Positions 6,756 to 8,314 of a stretch of DNA of 8,314 nucleotides are shown here, in pieces (positions within the stretch are counted from its first letter, which is position 1; each line of letters begins with the position of its first letter). This DNA comes from an uncultured Lachnospiraceae bacterium. Its GTDB lineage: Bacteria; Bacillota; Clostridia; Lachnospirales; Lachnospiraceae. Location: positions 1-8,314 of the forward strand of contig CAJUSJ010000125.1 in assembly GCA_910588865.1 (NCBI GenBank), given 5' to 3'. Below the pieces are notes generated by a model. It made no database searches. It was given only the letters and a program-made list of their open reading frames with translations, and had not been told where the DNA came from. A program made the position numbers and the translations under genes.

Positions 6756-6836
6756 AACACAAAAAGGGCTTTCGGAATACGGTATCAGGTGGGGGAAATA
6801 TCCATGAAAGAGATCAGAAACATTGGATAATAGTCA

Positions 6837-6874
6837 GTAAAATAAGGCTGGAAGCAGTTTCCCGCTGTCCAGCC
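6837..6874 (-). terminator. Intrinsic terminator of the minus-strand regulator
   Basis: On the - strand, GGCTGGA (6874-6868) pairs with TCCAGCC (6852-6846), with extra CAG/CTG pairing inside, and is followed by TTATTTTA. It lies about 37 nt after the stop of the regulator gene. No T-run exists on the + strand side, so the converging methyltransferase has no obvious terminator of its own. Confidence 0.6.
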
Positions 6875-6911
6875 CTGGCTGATGATGGGATTGATTATCT
6901 TGCTAATGTTC

Positions 6912-8005
6912 TCAAAATTTGTTAATCTCCCAATGGCCTTTCCTGTCAGAACCAATTCGTATAATTCTTCCTGATTCCCGAAGTGACTTTATAATACGGC
7001 TGATCTTCCTGGTGCTGAATCCGGTTTTTTCGCTTAATTTTTTCGCTGTAATATCAGGTTCCTTTTCCAACAGCAGAAGAATTTTCATATCATCGCCATT
7101 ATCATCGCCATTACGTTTAAGGAAAGAAGTGCGTTCCTTTTCATCTGACCATGAAAATGGAAAAATGACCTTGATAAAATGCTCAGATATTTCAAAAACA
7201 GTCCTGTCATAAGCATTTAAGATGCGGCTCATGCCTGATCCAAGCTGTTCAACCAACCCGACATCTTTGAACACCCGCATCAGTTCCCTGTTTCTGGGCA
7301 TACTGCCGCAGCTAAAAAAGTCGTCTAAACTTTGTCCCTGAATCAGACCGCCATAAGACGTAAATTCCATGCGGTCACTGAAAATCTCAAATACTGGGGG
7401 AATCTCTCTCGAAAAATCATTATGAACAACGGCGTTGATCAGCGCCTCTCTCATGGGGACCGGTTCAACCAGATTTTTTTCTATACGTTTCGTACTTGTC
7501 ACTCTCGCCTTTGTAACATTTTCAAGCTTCATTTTTTCTAAAACATAATTGGTTGCTTTAATCAGAGAACAATACCCGTATTCTTCATTTTCGATTAGTT
7601 CTACTTTGTCTTTCCCACCATATTTCGCGACCTTTATGGATACGCCGTTTTCATCTGCCAAAAGATATGCGATATAATTATATTTTCCGTCGGGTGTAAG
7701 CAGTTCGAGACTATTCGCGAATTGTTTATTCAATTCCAAACCTCGTTCCTGATAATATATCTTGAGCTGCGCAAATGTAAGATCCTGTCTTGGCGAGGAG
7801 ATATTGCGCAATGTTGTATGAATTCGTTTTGCGTACAACTCATCTATGAAAGCGGTTGTCATGGGCTGTGTGGAAGCGCCTAACCTCATATAACAGCCAT
7901 TAGGCGACATGCCTTTGCTCTTAATATAATATGGCTTTTCAAGTCCGCTTGATATTTATCATTTAATGTGGATTTCCATTCAACTCGATTGCTCTCCTGA
8001 AGCAT
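6912..8005 (-). pseudogene. AlbA_2/ATPase-type transcriptional regulator with internal out-of-frame deletion
   Basis: The intact relatives (RecG-like C-terminal, Schlafen AlbA_2 plus HATPase_c_4 family) are putative ATP-binding regulators of roughly 450-490 residues. Here the true start is ATG 8005-8003 with AAGGGGG 5 nt upstream. It encodes MLQESNRVEWKSTLNDKYQA, the usual start of an AlbA_2 domain, but runs out after 39 codons. At about 7940 another frame takes over with EKPYYIKSKGMSPNG, the motif normally following the AlbA_2 domain, so about 100 residues are missing. The remaining open frame (from ATG 7910, 332 codons) keeps the ATPase-like N box R154-E155-A-L-I-N159-A-V-V-H163, a SYGGL loop, LGSGMSRIL, an NGDDNGDD linker and a C-terminal winged helix (about 274-331). 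A product from ATG 7910 would lack the N-terminal domain and has no good ribosome binding site. Confidence 0.8.
7089..7112 (-). repeat. 12-bp tandem repeat encoding the NGDD linker
   Basis: ATCATCGCCATT occurs twice back to back on the + strand. On the coding strand it gives NGDD-NGDD, an acidic flexible linker between the ATPase-like part and the winged helix. Length changes here would stay in frame. Confidence 0.8.
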
Positions 8006-8010
8006 AAATA

Positions 8011-8017
8011 CCCCCTT
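8011..8017 (-). promoter_or_regulatory. Ribosome binding site deciding the native regulator start
   Basis: AAGGGGG read on the - strand, 5 nt before ATG 8005. It shows that the ancestral protein began at 8005, not at the internal ATG 7910, and so supports calling the gene disrupted. Confidence 0.7.
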
Positions 8018-8064
8018 GTTATTCACAAAAATCGTCCGCGCCGTCCCTAAGCGCCAACGGTATA

Positions 8065-8104
8065 AGTATACCCTGAAAATCAGCTGACCTCAATACTCTG
8101 TCAA
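8065..8104 (-). promoter_or_regulatory. Promoter of the minus-strand AlbA_2 regulator
   Basis: On the - strand, TTGAGG (8093-8088), an exact 17-bp spacer, then TATACT (8070-8065) form a good sigma-A promoter. A consensus TTGACA (8104-8099) lies just upstream but is 28 bp from TATACT and would need a weaker -10 (GATTTT). The predicted leader is about 50 nt and leads to the AAGGGGG site and ATG 8005. Confidence 0.65.
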
Positions 8105-8132
8105 GAGATTTTTCCTTGCTATCATTTAAAAG

Positions 8133-8145
8133 GTTACTGTTCACA
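8133..8145 (+). repeat. GTTACTGTTYACA short repeat, copy 2
   Basis: GTTACTGTTCACA, followed at once by TGCGTTCACAG, which repeats the GTTCACA core. It matches 3323-3335 except for one base. It marks the start of the gene-free stretch upstream of the regulator promoter. Confidence 0.35.
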
Positions 8146-8162
8146 TGCGTTCACAGCAACTG

Positions 8163-8204
8163 GCAAAAATCCATGAAAATCGCCTGCGGCGATGGGATTT
8201 TTGC
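8163..8204. other. Two-part hairpin, possible bidirectional terminator
   Basis: GCAAAAATCC (8163-8172) pairs with GGATTTTTGC (8195-8204), and inside it ATCGCC (8179-8184) pairs with GGCGAT (8188-8193) around a TGC loop. A six-base bulge (ATGAAA) lies on one side. T5 runs occur in the outer stem on both strands, so it could terminate transcripts from either side. Confidence 0.55.
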
Positions 8205-8226
8205 TCTCTGGCTCAGTTTATCATAC

Positions 8227-8251
8227 GGTCAGCGCGGCAAGCGCGCAGACC
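8227..8251. other. GGTC-A-GCGCG hairpin
   Basis: GGTC pairs with GACC and GCGCG with CGCGC across an A-A mismatch, with a 5-base loop (GCAAG). It is the second of three successive hairpins. The stretch 8105-8314 holds no convincing gene. Confidence 0.5.
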
Positions 8252-8260
8252 TACCTGAAC

Positions 8261-8290
8261 CAATGTCATTTAGTTTAGCCTATGGCATTG
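8261..8290. other. CAATGTCAT/ATGGCATTG hairpin near the window end
   Basis: Nine pairs, including one wobble, around a 12-base loop. It is the third hairpin of the cluster. An ATG at 8263 opens a frame to the window end, but it has no ribosome binding site and lies within this stem. Confidence 0.45.
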
Positions 8291-8314
8291 AGGGCGCTAA
8301 CACTCTAAAGATTA

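Noticed and set aside
6804..6830. Nine-codon ORF (MKEIRNIG) with GGGGGAA upstream
   Set aside because: Too short to support. It could be a remnant of a gene start, but nothing recognisable follows in any frame.
8263..8314. Open frame from ATG 8263 to the window end
   Set aside because: No ribosome binding site, the start lies inside a hairpin stem, and only 17 codons are visible.

Overview
The window looks like chromosomal DNA from a Gram-positive, moderately GC-rich gut anaerobe of the Lachnospiraceae type (Enterocloster/Clostridium-like). This is inferred from strong AGGAGG-type ribosome binding sites, the Cys-type (anaerobically matured) sulfatase, the style of the AlbA_2/ATPase protein, and a lipoprotein with a clostridial-looking signal peptide. 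The genus is a guess from protein style; no marker gene is present. No tRNA, rRNA, CRISPR array or transposase is visible.

Left block (77-3318, + strand): a LarA-type nickel-pincer racemase/epimerase homologue with an altered active site is followed 35 nt later by a Cys-type sulfatase, and a strong terminator closes the pair. They look like one transcription unit, probably for using a sulfated or hydroxy-acid-containing substrate. The sulfatase reading frame is broken by an apparent one-base loss in a G-rich stretch and also carries a 12-bp in-frame duplication beside its metal site.

Middle block (3320-6755, + strand): visibly more AT-rich, patchwork DNA. After a dyad and a good sigma-A promoter come a small lipoprotein and a four-helix membrane protein. 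Next is a class I SAM methyltransferase broken by one extra G in a G7 tract, then a 195-residue protein I do not recognise, then a second, intact SAM methyltransferase preceded by a 14-codon ORF that overlaps it by ATGA. A short GC-rich motif (GCCYGGCAG) recurs in three of the gaps.

Right block (6837-8314, - strand): an AlbA_2/ATPase-type regulator with a convincing promoter, ribosome binding site and terminator. An out-of-frame internal deletion has removed most of its N-terminal AlbA_2 domain, leaving a 39-codon stub and a 332-codon remainder. Upstream of its promoter is about 180 bp without a gene, holding three successive hairpins.

The main theme is gene breakage: three of eight sizeable genes are disrupted, two of them at G homopolymers. 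That could mean natural decay, phase-variable switching or homopolymer sequencing error, and the sequence alone cannot separate these. I see no clear new multi-gene defence or biosynthetic system. The most novel-looking biochemistry is the divergent LarA homologue paired with the sulfatase.
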